This document shows positions 54,266 to 62,658 of a DNA stretch of 62,658 bases, piece by piece (position 1 is the stretch's first letter; each line of letters opens with the position of its first letter). Origin of the DNA: Deltaproteobacteria bacterium (GTDB lineage Bacteria > Desulfobacterota > Desulfobulbia > Desulfobulbales > Desulfurivibrionaceae). The notes below the pieces were generated by a model, which saw only the letters and a program-made list of their open reading frames with translations, did not search any database and had not been told where the DNA came from. Location of the stretch: positions 5,941 to 68,598 of the forward strand of contig JAJZRO010000013.1 in assembly GCA_021802645.1 (NCBI GenBank), in the 5' to 3' direction. Both the position numbers and the translations under genes were made by a program.

Positions 54266-55701
54266 GAATCGAATGGGAGGTGAGGCGTTGCGTTGCTGGC
54301 GGTTACGTTGTTGTTGCCTCCTTGTTGCCGTTGATCTCCAGGTTGTCCCGGGAGGCCGGCACCCTCGTCGACCATGGTGACTGTGCAGTCGATGGAACCT
54401 TGGTGGAGAGTGACCTGCACGGTATCGCCAACCGTCGTCTGGCGGGCCGAGCGGATGATGGTGCCCGTGGCGGTGTTGCGCACCAAGGCATAGCCGCGGC
54501 CGAGAACAGCGAGCGGGCTTACCGCATCGAGACGACCCGCCCCCTGGGCCAGCAGCGCCTCTTTGCGCTCCAGTTGATGGCGGATGAGCAGGTTGAGGCG
54601 CTCCCGGTATTCCCTGGTGAGCAGTCGGGCGTTTGCCAACCGTTGTCGCGGATCGTTGCGCAGCAAGCGGGCGAGAAGATCCCTGGTGGCTGCCTGATCA
54701 TGCTGGAGTCGGTGCAGGGTGGCGCGGCCCAGGGTGTCGCGGGCATGATCGAGTCGCAGGAGAAAATGGGCGACCGTGAGCGTCGGATCCCCCATCAGCC
54801 GTTGACTGGTCTCGACTTGGCGGCGGTAGCCGGCAAGGTGCCGGCGCATGGCGTTCAGCAGTCGGGTGTTATAGTCGGCGATCTTTCGTTTGAGGTTTCG
54901 GCCATCGGGCAGCACCAGTTCCGCTGCCGCCGTCGGCGTGGCGGCCCGGGCATCGGCAACGAGATCGGCGATGGTGACGTCCACCTCATGGCCGACGGCC
55001 GAGACCACCGGGAGCGCGGACCGGGCGATGGCCTGTGCCACCACTTCCTCGTTGAAAGCCCAGAGGTCCTCGCTGGAGCCACCGCCCCGGCAGAGGACAA
55101 TCACCTCGCTGGTGCGGCGGCGATTCGCCTCATCGATGGCGGCGGCGATTTCGCCGGCTGCCCCCTCGCCCTGCACCCGGACCGGGTAGATTTCGATGGG
55201 CACCGCCGGGAACCGTTGTTGGGCCATGCGGAGAAAATCGACCACCGCCGCACCCTGCGGCGAGGTGACGAGGGCAATTCTTTCGGGCAGGAAAGGCAGA
55301 GGTTTTTTGCGAGCGGGGTCGAACAGCCCCTCGCTGGCGAGCTTGGCCTTGAGCCGATCGAAGGCGATGCGGAGCGCGCCGGCCCCCTTGGTGTCGAGGT
55401 AGTCCACGATGAGCTGGTACTCGCCCCGTGGTTCGTAGACCGAAAGCCGGCCGCGGCAGAGTACCTCGAGGCCGTCGCTCGGAATACAGGCGAGATAGCG
55501 CTGCTGCGGTTTGAAGAGGACCGCCTTGATCTGGGCATTGCTATCCTTGAGCGTAAAATAGAGATGTCCCGAAACGGGCTGCCGCAGGTTCGAGATCTCG
55601 CCGGTCACGGTCACAAACGGGAAGGTGGTTTCGAGCAGCCCGCGGATGGAATGGGTCAGTTCGCTGACGGTCTGGATGCGGTCGTCAAAAGGGGGCGTCA
55701 T
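54262..55701 (-). CDS. xseA: Exodeoxyribonuclease VII large subunit
   Basis: A 479-aa large subunit. Visible: the N-terminal OB-fold (VTGEISNLRQPVSGHLYFTLKDSNAQI), the catalytic segment (ALVTSPQGAAVVDFL, RGGGSSEDLWAFN, SAVGHEVDVTIADLVAD) and a long coiled-coil C-terminal part. ATG 55701 is the likely start, although no good ribosome site is seen. A xseB gene is not adjacent in the window. Confidence 0.93.
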   Translation of the reverse strand: MTPPFDDRIQTVSELTHSIRGLLETTFPFVTVTGEISNLRQPVSGHLYFTLKDSNAQIKAVLFKPQQRYLACIPSDGLEVLCRGRLSVYEPRGEYQLIVDYLDTKGAGALRIAFDRLKAKLASEGLFDPARKKPLPFLPERIALVTSPQGAAVVDFLRMAQQRFPAVPIEIYPVRVQGEGAAGEIAAAIDEANRRRTSEVIVLCRGGGSSEDLWAFNEEVVAQAIARSALPVVSAVGHEVDVTIADLVADARAATPTAAAELVLPDGRNLKRKIADYNTRLLNAMRRHLAGYRRQVETSQRLMGDPTLTVAHFLLRLDHARDTLGRATLHRLQHDQAATRDLLARLLRNDPRQRLANARLLTREYRERLNLLIRHQLERKEALLAQGAGRLDAVSPLAVLGRGYALVRNTATGTIIRSARQTTVGDTVQVTLHQGSIDCTVTMVDEGAGLPGQPGDQRQQGGNNNVTASNATPHLPFDS

Positions 55702-55862
55702 AGGGGCAGAGGTAGCATGCAGTCTGGCGGGGCACAAGACATTTTTGCCTCCCATCCCGTTGCTGGCCCACCATCCTTAGTAAAATTGGTGCTTTTTTCA
55801 GGCGTTATGAGTATATTTTAAGGTTCTAAGAACAATTCCATCGGTGGGGAAGGGAGAAACCT

Positions 55863-56537
55863 ATGGCTGAGAAGAGTGCCTTCGATTCGGAAAACATCCT
55901 GGCCGCCACGGCCGCCAAGCGTGGCCTTTTGGAAGAGTTGCATCTGCCGCCGCATATCATTTCGTTGATCCGCCAGAACCGGCGCCTGCTGCTGGTCGCG
56001 CTGGTGGTGGCGGTGATCGCCATTCTGGGGTGGAACTGGTACTCCGATCATGCTGTCAAGCAGGAGGACCAGGCGGCGGCATTGCTGGCCAAGGCGATGC
56101 AGACGCAGGAGCCGGCCCAACGGCGGGCCCTTCTTGCCGAGGTGCGCCAGAAGTTCGGCCGGACCGATGCCGCCTTGTTGAGTGGTATCGAGGAGGCCCA
56201 TCTTGCCTACGGGGCCGGCGACCTCGCCGCAGCGATCAGCGGTTATGAAGGGGCACTCAAGGCCATGAGCGCGAAAGACCCCTTGCAACCGCTGGTACAG
56301 CTGGATCTGGCCCAGGCCTATGCCGATCAGAAGGCCTATGACAAGGCCACCGCCTTGCTGGAAAAACTCAAGGATACCCCTGGGTTTGCGGGGGTTGCCA
56401 ATCTTACCCTGGGCCGGGTGTATGCCCTTGCCGGCAACCCTGCCAAGGCGCGGGAGGCCCTGCAAAAGGTGATCGCGCTGGAGAACGTCTATCCGCCGCT
56501 GCGCGAGGCGGCCCAGGCGCAGCTTGCCGGGCTGTAA
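55863..56537 (+). CDS. YfgM-like membrane-anchored TPR protein
   Basis: A 224-aa protein with one transmembrane helix (LLLVALVVAVIAILGWNWY, about 42-60) and a C-terminal TPR region (LVQLDLAQAYADQKAYDKATALLEKLK). This resembles YfgM-type periplasmic-chaperone-linked proteins, but the assignment is from topology and TPRs only. A TATATT at 55812-55817 may be the -10. It ends 7 nt before panC. Confidence 0.75.
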   Translation: MAEKSAFDSENILAATAAKRGLLEELHLPPHIISLIRQNRRLLLVALVVAVIAILGWNWYSDHAVKQEDQAAALLAKAMQTQEPAQRRALLAEVRQKFGRTDAALLSGIEEAHLAYGAGDLAAAISGYEGALKAMSAKDPLQPLVQLDLAQAYADQKAYDKATALLEKLKDTPGFAGVANLTLGRVYALAGNPAKAREALQKVIALENVYPPLREAAQAQLAGL

Positions 56538-56544
56538 CCGCCCC

Positions 56545-57402
56545 ATGGAGATTATCCGGACGCCGGCCGCCATGACTGCCTGGGCCAACAGGATGATCGC
56601 GGCTGGCGACGCCATTGTCCTGGTGCCGACCATGGGCTATTTCCATGCGGGGCACCTGTGCCTCATGCGACGCGCCAAGGGGTTGGCCAAGCGGGTGGTG
56701 GTGAGCCTCTTTGTGAATCCCATCCAGTTCGGCCCGCAGGAAGACCTCTCGCGGTATCCGCGGGATTTCGAGCGGGATGCGGCCCTGGCCGACCAGGAAG
56801 GAGTGGATGTGCTCTTTGCCCCCGAGGCGGCGGCCATGTACCCGGAGGGGAGTCGGACGCGGGTGACGGTCTCCGGGTTGACCGATGGTCTCTGTGGCCG
56901 CTCGCGGCCCGGCCATTTTGAAGGGGTCACGACGGTGGTGGCCAAGCTCTTTCATCTGGTCAAGCCGCAGGTCGCGATCTTCGGCCAGAAGGATTTCCAG
57001 CAGCTGGCAGTGATCCGCCGGATGACCGCCGACCTGAACTGGGATATCGAGATCGTGGGTCATCCCATTGTCCGCGAGGCGGACGGGTTGGCGATGAGTT
57101 CACGCAATGTCTATCTCTCCGCCGACGAACGGCAGGCGGCGCTGGGGTTGTCCCGCGCCTTGCGCCATGCCCGGCAGCGGGTACGCGAGGGGTTGACCGA
57201 TGCCGCCGGGCTGGTCCGCGAGGTCTGCGAAATACTGACCTCGGCGACCGGGGTCACGGTGGAATATGTCGAGTGCGTTGACGAGGCCTCGCTGCTTCCG
57301 TGTGCGCGGCTTGCACCCGGCGTGGTGCTGGCCATTGCGGCGCGGGTGGGCGCCACCCGGCTGATCGACAACGACAATCTTTTTGCCGAAGAGGTGCAAT
57401 AG
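56545..57402 (+). CDS. panC: Pantothenate synthetase
   Basis: A 285-aa enzyme joining pantoate and beta-alanine with ATP. The HIGH-type motif is [33 protein letters not shown] is the pantoate site, and SSRNVYLS is the KMSKS-like loop. The start MEIIRTP is chosen from family comparison; no good ribosome site precedes it. It is directly followed by panD. Confidence 0.94.
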   Translation: MEIIRTPAAMTAWANRMIAAGDAIVLVPTMGYFHAGHLCLMRRAKGLAKRVVVSLFVNPIQFGPQEDLSRYPRDFERDAALADQEGVDVLFAPEAAAMYPEGSRTRVTVSGLTDGLCGRSRPGHFEGVTTVVAKLFHLVKPQVAIFGQKDFQQLAVIRRMTADLNWDIEIVGHPIVREADGLAMSSRNVYLSADERQAALGLSRALRHARQRVREGLTDAAGLVREVCEILTSATGVTVEYVECVDEASLLPCARLAPGVVLAIAARVGATRLIDNDNLFAEEVQ

Positions 57403-57406
57403 AACC

Positions 57407-57787
57407 ATGCTGCGTTCCATGCTGAAATCCAAGATCCACCGGGCGACGGTCACCGACGCCAACCTGAACTACGAGGGAAGTCTCACCATCGACCGGGCCT
57501 TGATGGACGAGGTGGGGTTGCTGCCTTTCGAGCAGATCATGGTCTACAATGTCAACAACGGCGAGCGGTTCGAGACCTATGCCATCGAAGGGCCAGCCGA
57601 TTCCGGGATGATCGGCCTCAATGGAGCGGCGGCCCGCAAGGGCATGATCGGCGACCTCCTCATCATCGTGACCTACGGCCTCTATGCCCCGGAGGAGATG
57701 GAACATTACGCGCCGAAGATCATCGTCCTCGACAAGGACAACCTCATCAAGAAGCGGGTCCATACCGGCCACGCCCCCTCATTGTAA
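57407..57787 (+). CDS. panD: Aspartate 1-decarboxylase
   Basis: A 126-aa pyruvoyl enzyme making beta-alanine for pantothenate. The self-cleavage site is YEGS, with G24-S25 at the usual positions when counted from ATG 57407, which supports this start. GAGGTG lies about 10 nt upstream. It forms panCD with the preceding gene. Confidence 0.94.
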   Translation: MLRSMLKSKIHRATVTDANLNYEGSLTIDRALMDEVGLLPFEQIMVYNVNNGERFETYAIEGPADSGMIGLNGAAARKGMIGDLLIIVTYGLYAPEEMEHYAPKIIVLDKDNLIKKRVHTGHAPSL

Positions 57788-57817
57788 CCTCCAATCAGAT
57801 CGTCAAGGGAAAGGCTG

Positions 57818-58462
57818 ATGATCCTCGTCGTTGCCGCCACCGAGATGGAGATGGAACCGGTGCGTGAGCGTCTCGGCGCGCAGGCGCGATGTGATTTCCT
57901 GGTCTGTGGCATCGGGCCGGTGGAGACGGCGGTCCGGCTCAGTGCCTTGCTTGCCGCGCATCCCCGGCGCTATGCTCTGATTCTCCACTGCGGGGTGGCT
58001 GGGGCCTATATCGGGGCCGGGGTGGAGGTGCTGGATGTCTGCCTGGCCACGCGCGAGGTGCTGGGTGACCTTGGCATCGAGGGCAACGGCCGGGTTATCC
58101 CCTTTCCAAGTAATTTGGCCGTGGCAATCGAGTTCCCGCTCGATACCGCCTTGTGCCGGCAGGTCGCCGCACTCCTGCCTGGCTGCCGCGTCGGCACCTT
58201 TGTCACCGTCAATACCGCCTCGGCGACCGCCCGCCGCGGCGCGGCCCTGCGGCAACGCTTTGACGGCCTCTGCGAGAATATGGAGGGGGCCGCGGTGGCC
58301 CGGGTCTGTCAGGAGTTTGCCTTGCCATGCCTGGAGGTGCGGGTGGTGAGCAATCTGGTGGAAGACCGTGATCCCTCCCGCTGGCGTTTGGCTGAGGCCT
58401 GCCAAAAAAATGCCGACGCGGTGGCGCAACTGGCGCCGGCCCTGCTTGCCACCCTGGCGTGA
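57818..58462 (+). CDS. mqnB: Futalosine hydrolase
   Basis: A 214-aa nucleosidase of the futalosine menaquinone pathway, cleaving futalosine to dehypoxanthine futalosine. CGIGPVETAVR, CGVAGAYIGAGVEVLDV and GLCENMEGAAVARVC (the catalytic ENMEGAA) match the nucleoside phosphorylase/hydrolase fold. It is followed by mqnD with overlapping ends. The presence of this pathway is typical of many anaerobic Desulfobacterota. Confidence 0.93.
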   Translation: MILVVAATEMEMEPVRERLGAQARCDFLVCGIGPVETAVRLSALLAAHPRRYALILHCGVAGAYIGAGVEVLDVCLATREVLGDLGIEGNGRVIPFPSNLAVAIEFPLDTALCRQVAALLPGCRVGTFVTVNTASATARRGAALRQRFDGLCENMEGAAVARVCQEFALPCLEVRVVSNLVEDRDPSRWRLAEACQKNADAVAQLAPALLATLA

Positions 58463-58467
58463 TTTCC

Positions 58468-59331
58468 ATGGCGCCTTCTGCTCCCGCATATTCCCTGGGC
58501 TTTTCCCCCTGTCCCAACGACACCTTCATTTTTCACGCCCTGGTACATGGGTTATTGGGCGCTGAGTGCCCGCGCTTCGCGGCGCCCGAACTGGCGGACG
58601 TCGAGACCTTGAACGAGTGGGCGTTTACCGGCCGACTCGATGTCACCAAGCTCTCCTTCCATGCCTATGGCCAGGTGATGGATCGCTATGTCCTGCTCTC
58701 GGCCGGCAGCGCCCTGGGGCGGGGGTGCGGTCCCTTGCTGGTGGCGAAGCGACCGCTGGACTTCGCGGCGTTGGCCGGCCTCACCATCGCCATTCCGGGC
58801 CGTTATACCACCGCCGCCCTGCTGCTGCGGCTTTTTGCCCCTGCCTGTACCCAGCTGGTGGCCATGCGGTTCGACCAGATCATGCCGGCGGTTGCGAGCG
58901 GGGCGGTGGATGCCGGGGTGATCATCCACGAGAGCCGCTTTACCTATCCGCAGTATGGACTGACACTCATTCAGGACCTTGGGCAGTGGTGGGAGGAGGT
59001 GGTCGGGCTGCCGATTCCCCTGGGTGGGATCGCGGCCAAGAGGTCCCTGGGGGAGGCGGCCATCCGCGCCATCGACCGGGCGGTGCGGGCCAGCGTGCGT
59101 CTAGCCTTCAGTGCGCCGCAGACAGCCATGCCCTATATCCGCCAGCATGCCCAGGAGCTTGACGAGGCTGTGATTGCGAGCCATATTGGCCTCTACGTCA
59201 ACGACTATTCGGAAAACCTTGGCCCCGAGGGGTTGGCGGCGGTGGGTGAGTTTCTGCGGCGGGGAGTCGAGGCCGGCGTCCTGCCGCCGTTGCCGGAGCT
59301 GCGGCTGGTGATTCAGCCAACGGGCGAGTGA
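58468..59331 (+). CDS. mqnD: 1,4-dihydroxy-6-naphthoate synthase
   Basis: A 287-aa enzyme converting cyclic dehypoxanthine futalosine to 1,4-dihydroxy-6-naphthoate. YSLGFSPCPNDTFIFHAL is the N-terminal family box, followed by KLSFHAYGQV and VIIHESRFTYPQYGL. ATG 58468 is taken as the start; GTG 58459, overlapping the mqnB stop, is possible. It closes the mqnBD pair. Confidence 0.93.
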   Translation: MAPSAPAYSLGFSPCPNDTFIFHALVHGLLGAECPRFAAPELADVETLNEWAFTGRLDVTKLSFHAYGQVMDRYVLLSAGSALGRGCGPLLVAKRPLDFAALAGLTIAIPGRYTTAALLLRLFAPACTQLVAMRFDQIMPAVASGAVDAGVIIHESRFTYPQYGLTLIQDLGQWWEEVVGLPIPLGGIAAKRSLGEAAIRAIDRAVRASVRLAFSAPQTAMPYIRQHAQELDEAVIASHIGLYVNDYSENLGPEGLAAVGEFLRRGVEAGVLPPLPELRLVIQPTGE

Positions 59332-59377
59332 AGAGCTAACGGCCCGATCTGCCATCCGAAAAGAATAACAATCCTGC

Positions 59378-59405
59378 TTGACAAGCAAGTCATACATACT
59401 ATATT
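59378..59405 (+). promoter_or_regulatory. Sigma-70 promoter for ilvB
   Basis: TTGACA (59378-59383), a 16-bp spacer and TATATT (59400-59405). A leader of about 130 nt follows; I see no clear attenuator hairpin or leucine/valine-rich leader peptide in it. Confidence 0.72.
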
Positions 59406-59544
59406 CCAAAATTTCCTGCTGTATTCGTGCCGGTTCGCCTAGTTTTTCGCGGCGGCCTTGCCGGCATCAGCTAGCGTATGTTAGAGAGAACGCATCGCGT
59501 TTTGCAGGTTTTTTTCGGTCAATCCAAACGCAGGGAAGAGACGT

Positions 59545-61245
59545 ATGAAGATGAAAGGAGCGCAGGCATTTGTCAAATGCCTCGAAGAGCAGGGCGTTGA
59601 AGTCATTTTTGGCTTTCCGGGCGGCGCGGTCATCGACCTTTACGATGAACTGATGCGGACGAAGACGATCAAGCATGTCTTGGTTCGCCACGAGCAAGCC
59701 GCGATCCACGCGGCCGATGCCTACGGCCGGGTTAAGGGCGATGTCGGCGTGGCCCTGGTTACCTCCGGGCCTGGCGCCACCAACACCGTTACCGGCATTG
59801 CCTCGGCCTACTGCGACTCCATCCCGATGGTGGTCTTCACCGGCCAGGTGCCGACCATGCTCATCGGCAACGATGCCTTTCAGGAGGTCGACATCGTCGG
59901 CATCACCCGGCCGGTGACCAAGCACAACTATCTGGTCAAGAACGCGGAGGATCTGGTGCCGACCATTCGCGAGGCCTTCCACCTCGCCCGTACCGGCCGG
60001 CCCGGCCCGGTCCTCGTTGACCTGCCGAAGGACGTGGTCAACGCCATGGTCAAGTTCGAGGAGGCGGAGCCGATCCGGATGCGGACCTACAGGCCGACCT
60101 ACGAGCCGCACCCCGGCCAGATCGAGAAGGCGTGCCAGGCGATCCTCAAGGCCGCCAGGCCGGTTCTTTACGCCGGTGGCGGCGTGATCCATTCGAACGC
60201 CAACGAGGAACTGACCGAGCTGGCCAAGAAGCTCGACATCCCGGTCACCATGACCCTCATGGGCCTCGGCGGCTTCCCCGGCACCGACCCGCTCTCCATG
60301 GGCATGCTCGGCATGCACGGCACCTACTTCGCCAACATGGCGGTGGCGAACTGCGACGTGCTCATCGCCGTGGGCGCCCGCTTCGACGACCGGGTCACCG
60401 GCCGCATCGATGCCTTTGCCCCGCACGCCAAGATCATCCACATCGACATCGACCCCAGTTCCATCAGCAAGAACGTCAAGGTCGATATCCCCATCGTGGC
60501 CGACTGCAAGCACGCGCTCACCGCCATGAACGCCTGGTTCGACCGCGCCAAGGAATTCGACAAGAAGCAGGCCAAGGAACAGCACAAGGCGTGGCACAAG
60601 CAGATCGCCGAGTGGCGGAAGAAGCACCCCCTTGGCTATGTCGAGGAGAAGAACGTCATCAAGCCGCAGTTCGTGGTGCAGAAGCTCCATGAGTTGACCA
60701 AGGGCGAGGCGATCATCTCCACCGAGGTGGGCCAGAATCAGATGTGGGCCGCCCAGTTCTACCACTTCAACAAGCCGCGTGCCTTCCTCACCTCCGGCGG
60801 CCTGGGCGTCATGGGTTACGGCTTCCCGGCGGCCATCGGCGCGCAGATGGCCGCGCCGGACCGCATCGTCATCGACGTGGCCGGCGACGGTTCCATCCAG
60901 ATGAACATCCAGGAGCTGGCCACGGCCCGGCAGTACGGCTGCCCGGTCAAGATCGCCATCCTCAACAACAACTACCTCGGCATGGTGCGGCAGTGGCAGG
61001 AACTCTTCTACGACAAGCGCTACTCCCACACCACCCTCGATGTGGCCCCCGATTTCGTCGCCCTGGCCAAGGCCTATGGCGCCGTGGGCCTGCGGGCCAC
61101 CAAGCCGAGCGAGGTGGAGCCGGTGATTAAAGAAGCGCTCAAGACCAAGAACACGGTCATCATGGACTTTGTCATCTCCCGCGAGGAGGGTGTCTACCCC
61201 ATGGTGCCGGCCGGCAAGGCCACCACCGAGATGCTGCTCGTGTAA
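59545..61245 (+). CDS. ilvB: Acetolactate synthase large subunit
   Basis: A 566-aa thiamine-diphosphate enzyme, the first step of branched-chain amino-acid synthesis. GFPGGAVIDLYDEL, the catalytic glutamate in RHEQAAIHAADAYGR, and the TPP motif GDGSIQMN...NNNYLGM are clear. AGGGA precedes ATG 59545. The regulatory subunit gene follows 31 nt downstream. Confidence 0.95.
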   Translation: MKMKGAQAFVKCLEEQGVEVIFGFPGGAVIDLYDELMRTKTIKHVLVRHEQAAIHAADAYGRVKGDVGVALVTSGPGATNTVTGIASAYCDSIPMVVFTGQVPTMLIGNDAFQEVDIVGITRPVTKHNYLVKNAEDLVPTIREAFHLARTGRPGPVLVDLPKDVVNAMVKFEEAEPIRMRTYRPTYEPHPGQIEKACQAILKAARPVLYAGGGVIHSNANEELTELAKKLDIPVTMTLMGLGGFPGTDPLSMGMLGMHGTYFANMAVANCDVLIAVGARFDDRVTGRIDAFAPHAKIIHIDIDPSSISKNVKVDIPIVADCKHALTAMNAWFDRAKEFDKKQAKEQHKAWHKQIAEWRKKHPLGYVEEKNVIKPQFVVQKLHELTKGEAIISTEVGQNQMWAAQFYHFNKPRAFLTSGGLGVMGYGFPAAIGAQMAAPDRIVIDVAGDGSIQMNIQELATARQYGCPVKIAILNNNYLGMVRQWQELFYDKRYSHTTLDVAPDFVALAKAYGAVGLRATKPSEVEPVIKEALKTKNTVIMDFVISREEGVYPMVPAGKATTEMLLV

Positions 61246-61276
61246 ACAACTTGAGGAAGAGAAGGATAGAGAACCA

Positions 61277-61759
61277 ATGAGACACACTATTTCCGTACTG
61301 CTGCAGAACAAACCAGGGGTGCTGTCGCGGGTTACCGGCCTGTTCAGCGGCCGTGGCTTCAATATCGACAGCCTTTCCGTGGGCGAGACCCTGGACAAGG
61401 AGACCTCCTGCCTCACCCTGGAAACCCATGGCGACGACTCCATCATCGAGCAGATCACCAAGCAGCTCCACAAGCTGATCGACGTCATCAAGGTCACCGA
61501 CATGAGCGAACACGACCATGTCGAACGGGAGATGGTGCTGATCCGCGTCAAGGCCGAGGCCCATACCCGGGCCGAGGTGCTGCGGATCGTCGATATCTTC
61601 CGCGGCAAGGTGGTGGACGTCGGTCCCAAGAGTTACGTGGTGGAGCTGACCGGCGACAAGAACAAGATCCAGGCGGTGATCGACATCCTGCGCCCCATCG
61701 GCATCCAGGAGATCGTGCGCACCGGCACCATCGCCATCACCCGGGCCAAGAAGAGTTGA
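61277..61759 (+). CDS. ilvN: Acetolactate synthase small (regulatory) subunit
   Basis: A 160-aa ACT-domain subunit (HTISVLLQNKPGVLSRVTGLFSGRGFNIDSL read as the ACT start) giving valine feedback control and full activity to IlvB. The C-terminal half ends IAITRAKKS. It forms ilvBN with the preceding gene. Confidence 0.94.
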   Translation: MRHTISVLLQNKPGVLSRVTGLFSGRGFNIDSLSVGETLDKETSCLTLETHGDDSIIEQITKQLHKLIDVIKVTDMSEHDHVEREMVLIRVKAEAHTRAEVLRIVDIFRGKVVDVGPKSYVVELTGDKNKIQAVIDILRPIGIQEIVRTGTIAITRAKKS

Positions 61760-61874
61760 GGCAGCCGGCGAGCCGGATGCGCCAGCGAGGCCGGCGGGCC
61801 GCCCAAATACGGGTGGCCGCCGGTTTGCGCCGTGGGCCCCAGCCTCATCCCTCCCCCTTTCGGAACCCTGCCCT

Positions 61875-62519
61875 ATGAAAAGCCCCCGCGTACCGGTCGC
61901 CCAGGAGGGATATCCCTTCATCGGCCTGGCCGGATTCGTCACCCTGGTCTGCGCCCTGCTCGACTACGATTTCCTCGCCCTGCTCGGTCTGGCGCTCACC
62001 ACCTATGTGCTCTATTTCTTCCGCGACCCCGAGCGGGTCACCCCCTCGGACGCGGACGTGATCGTCTCGCCGGCCGACGGCAAGGTCATCGTGGTGGAGC
62101 GCGTCTTCGACGAGCGCCATCTCCGCGACCACGCCTACAAGGTGAGCATCTTCATGAACCTCTTCAACGTCCATGTGAATCGCGCCCCCTACGCGGGGCA
62201 GGTCGAACGTGTCCACTACCTGCCGGGCATGTTCTATTCCGCCGATACCGAACAGGGGGCACTCAGCAACGAGGCGTGCGCCATGACCATGACCACCGGC
62301 AGGGGGGCGCGGCTCGCCGTGGTGCAGGTAGCCGGCCTCATCGCCCGCCGCATCGTCTGCTGGGCCGAGCCGGGTGATGCCCTCGTCAAGGGCGAGCGCT
62401 TCGGACTCATCCGCTTCGGCTCCCGGGTCGATCTCTATCTGCCCCTTTCCGCCCAGATCGAGGTGGCGGTGGGCCAGAAGGTCCGGGCCGGCGAAACGGT
62501 GCTCGGCTACCTCCCCTGA
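61875..62519 (+). CDS. psd: Phosphatidylserine decarboxylase
   Basis: A 214-aa short-form decarboxylase making phosphatidylethanolamine. Helices near the N-terminus (IGLAGFVTLVCALL, LGLALTTYVLYF) anchor it to the membrane. The self-cleavage site is RFGSRVD (G182-S183), giving the pyruvoyl-bearing small chain. Short Psd of this type is common in anaerobic and archaeal lineages. The partial gene downstream may be its usual partner, pssA. Confidence 0.92.
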   Translation: MKSPRVPVAQEGYPFIGLAGFVTLVCALLDYDFLALLGLALTTYVLYFFRDPERVTPSDADVIVSPADGKVIVVERVFDERHLRDHAYKVSIFMNLFNVHVNRAPYAGQVERVHYLPGMFYSADTEQGALSNEACAMTMTTGRGARLAVVQVAGLIARRIVCWAEPGDALVKGERFGLIRFGSRVDLYLPLSAQIEVAVGQKVRAGETVLGYLP

Positions 62520-62578
62520 GGGGCGGAGACGCCGGTGCCGCACCATTCTTTGTCCTCCCCATTGTTGCTTTCTTTTTG

Positions 62579-62584
62579 TATAAT
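62579..62584 (+). promoter_or_regulatory. Candidate -10 for the downstream gene
   Basis: TATAAT (62579-62584) preceded directly by TG. No convincing -35. Confidence 0.35.
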
Positions 62585-62600
62585 AAAAAAATATGGTTCC

Positions 62601-62658
62601 ATGAAAAGGTCGCCGGAAAACGGCACGGAGGAACGAACGGACGATGAAGCATCGGCAT
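62601..62658 (+). CDS. Partial gene at the window end (possibly pssA)
   Basis: Reading from ATG 62601 the frame is open to the window end (MKRSPENGTEERTDD...). A second possible start is ATG 62644, out of frame with the first and preceded by GGAGG at 62627-62631. pssA (phosphatidylserine synthase) often follows psd, but the part present is too short to tell. Confidence 0.3.
   Translation, partial: MKRSPENGTEERTDDEASA

Noticed and set aside
59478-59600. Small leader ORF before ilvB as a possible attenuation peptide
   Set aside because: It reads into ilvB in another frame, carries no run of Leu/Val/Ile codons and no hairpin with a T run follows it.
59467-61629. A 720-codon minus-strand open frame antisense to ilvB and ilvN
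   Set aside because: It is the complement of two enzyme genes with intact motifs.

Overview
The window is a gene-dense, GC-rich chromosomal stretch from a Gram-negative, motile anaerobe, most likely a member of the Desulfobacterota close to Desulfobulbales (inferred, not proven). Pointers are the futalosine menaquinone genes (mqnB, mqnD), a 2-oxoacid:ferredoxin oxidoreductase, a DUF39 homocysteine-biosynthesis gene next to a LarE-type sulfur transferase, CarD, DUF1844, PilZ/CheX/MotAB signalling genes and a TolC-linked exporter. No insertion sequence, prophage, CRISPR array or rRNA was seen. Three tRNAs are present: Gln-CTG, Gln-TTG and Pro-CGG.

Layout. 1-6.2 kb: the end of a hybrid histidine kinase; a two-gene unit coding a membrane-spanning XRE regulator with a periplasmic beta domain and EF-hand loop plus a secreted protein that looks like its beta domain; two paralogous small secreted proteins ending in KKIEGC, each behind the same structured leader; a thioredoxin-reductase-like flavoprotein with a cyclic-nucleotide-binding partner; and cheX. 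6.2-11.7 kb (minus): a 2-oxoacid oxidoreductase pair, a TIGR01777 epimerase, a YdcF-like protein and a cyclopropane fatty acid synthase. 11.8-14.8 kb (minus): motB, motA, a PilZ protein and a small Rho-N protein. 15-19.9 kb (plus): a TetR-controlled TolC/HlyD/ABC export operon with a perfect palindromic operator. 20-23.5 kb: tRNA-Gln, MEMO, a hotdog thioesterase and cysS.

23.5-36.8 kb is mostly housekeeping on the plus strand: serA, DUF1844, ispE, tRNA-Gln, prs, rplY, pth, carD, an rluD-like gene, coaE, rho (with a leader of about 460 nt), rpmE, prfA, prmC and murA. 36.8-39.5 kb holds a divergent ZraS/ZraP-like pair whose 372-bp spacer carries two near-consensus sigma-54 sites flanking an inverted repeat. 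39.5-46.5 kb: a DUF166-like gene, a small unknown, DUF3108, rsmA, DUF2062, tsaD, moaA and pheA. 46.8-49.4 kb: a CBS-ACT protein, DUF39 and LarE, which suggests a sulfur-assimilation unit. 49.5-54.1 kb: the HU gene, tRNA-Pro, and a C-methyltransferase with a TPR/O-GlcNAc-transferase-like glycosyltransferase. 54.2-62.6 kb: xseA, a YfgM-like TPR protein, panC, panD, mqnB, mqnD, ilvB, ilvN, psd and the start of another gene.

The segments most worth follow-up are the 2-4 kb regulator, operator array and leader-paired small proteins; the zra intergenic region; and the CBS-ACT/DUF39/LarE unit. All functional calls come from motif recognition by eye; no database search was run.
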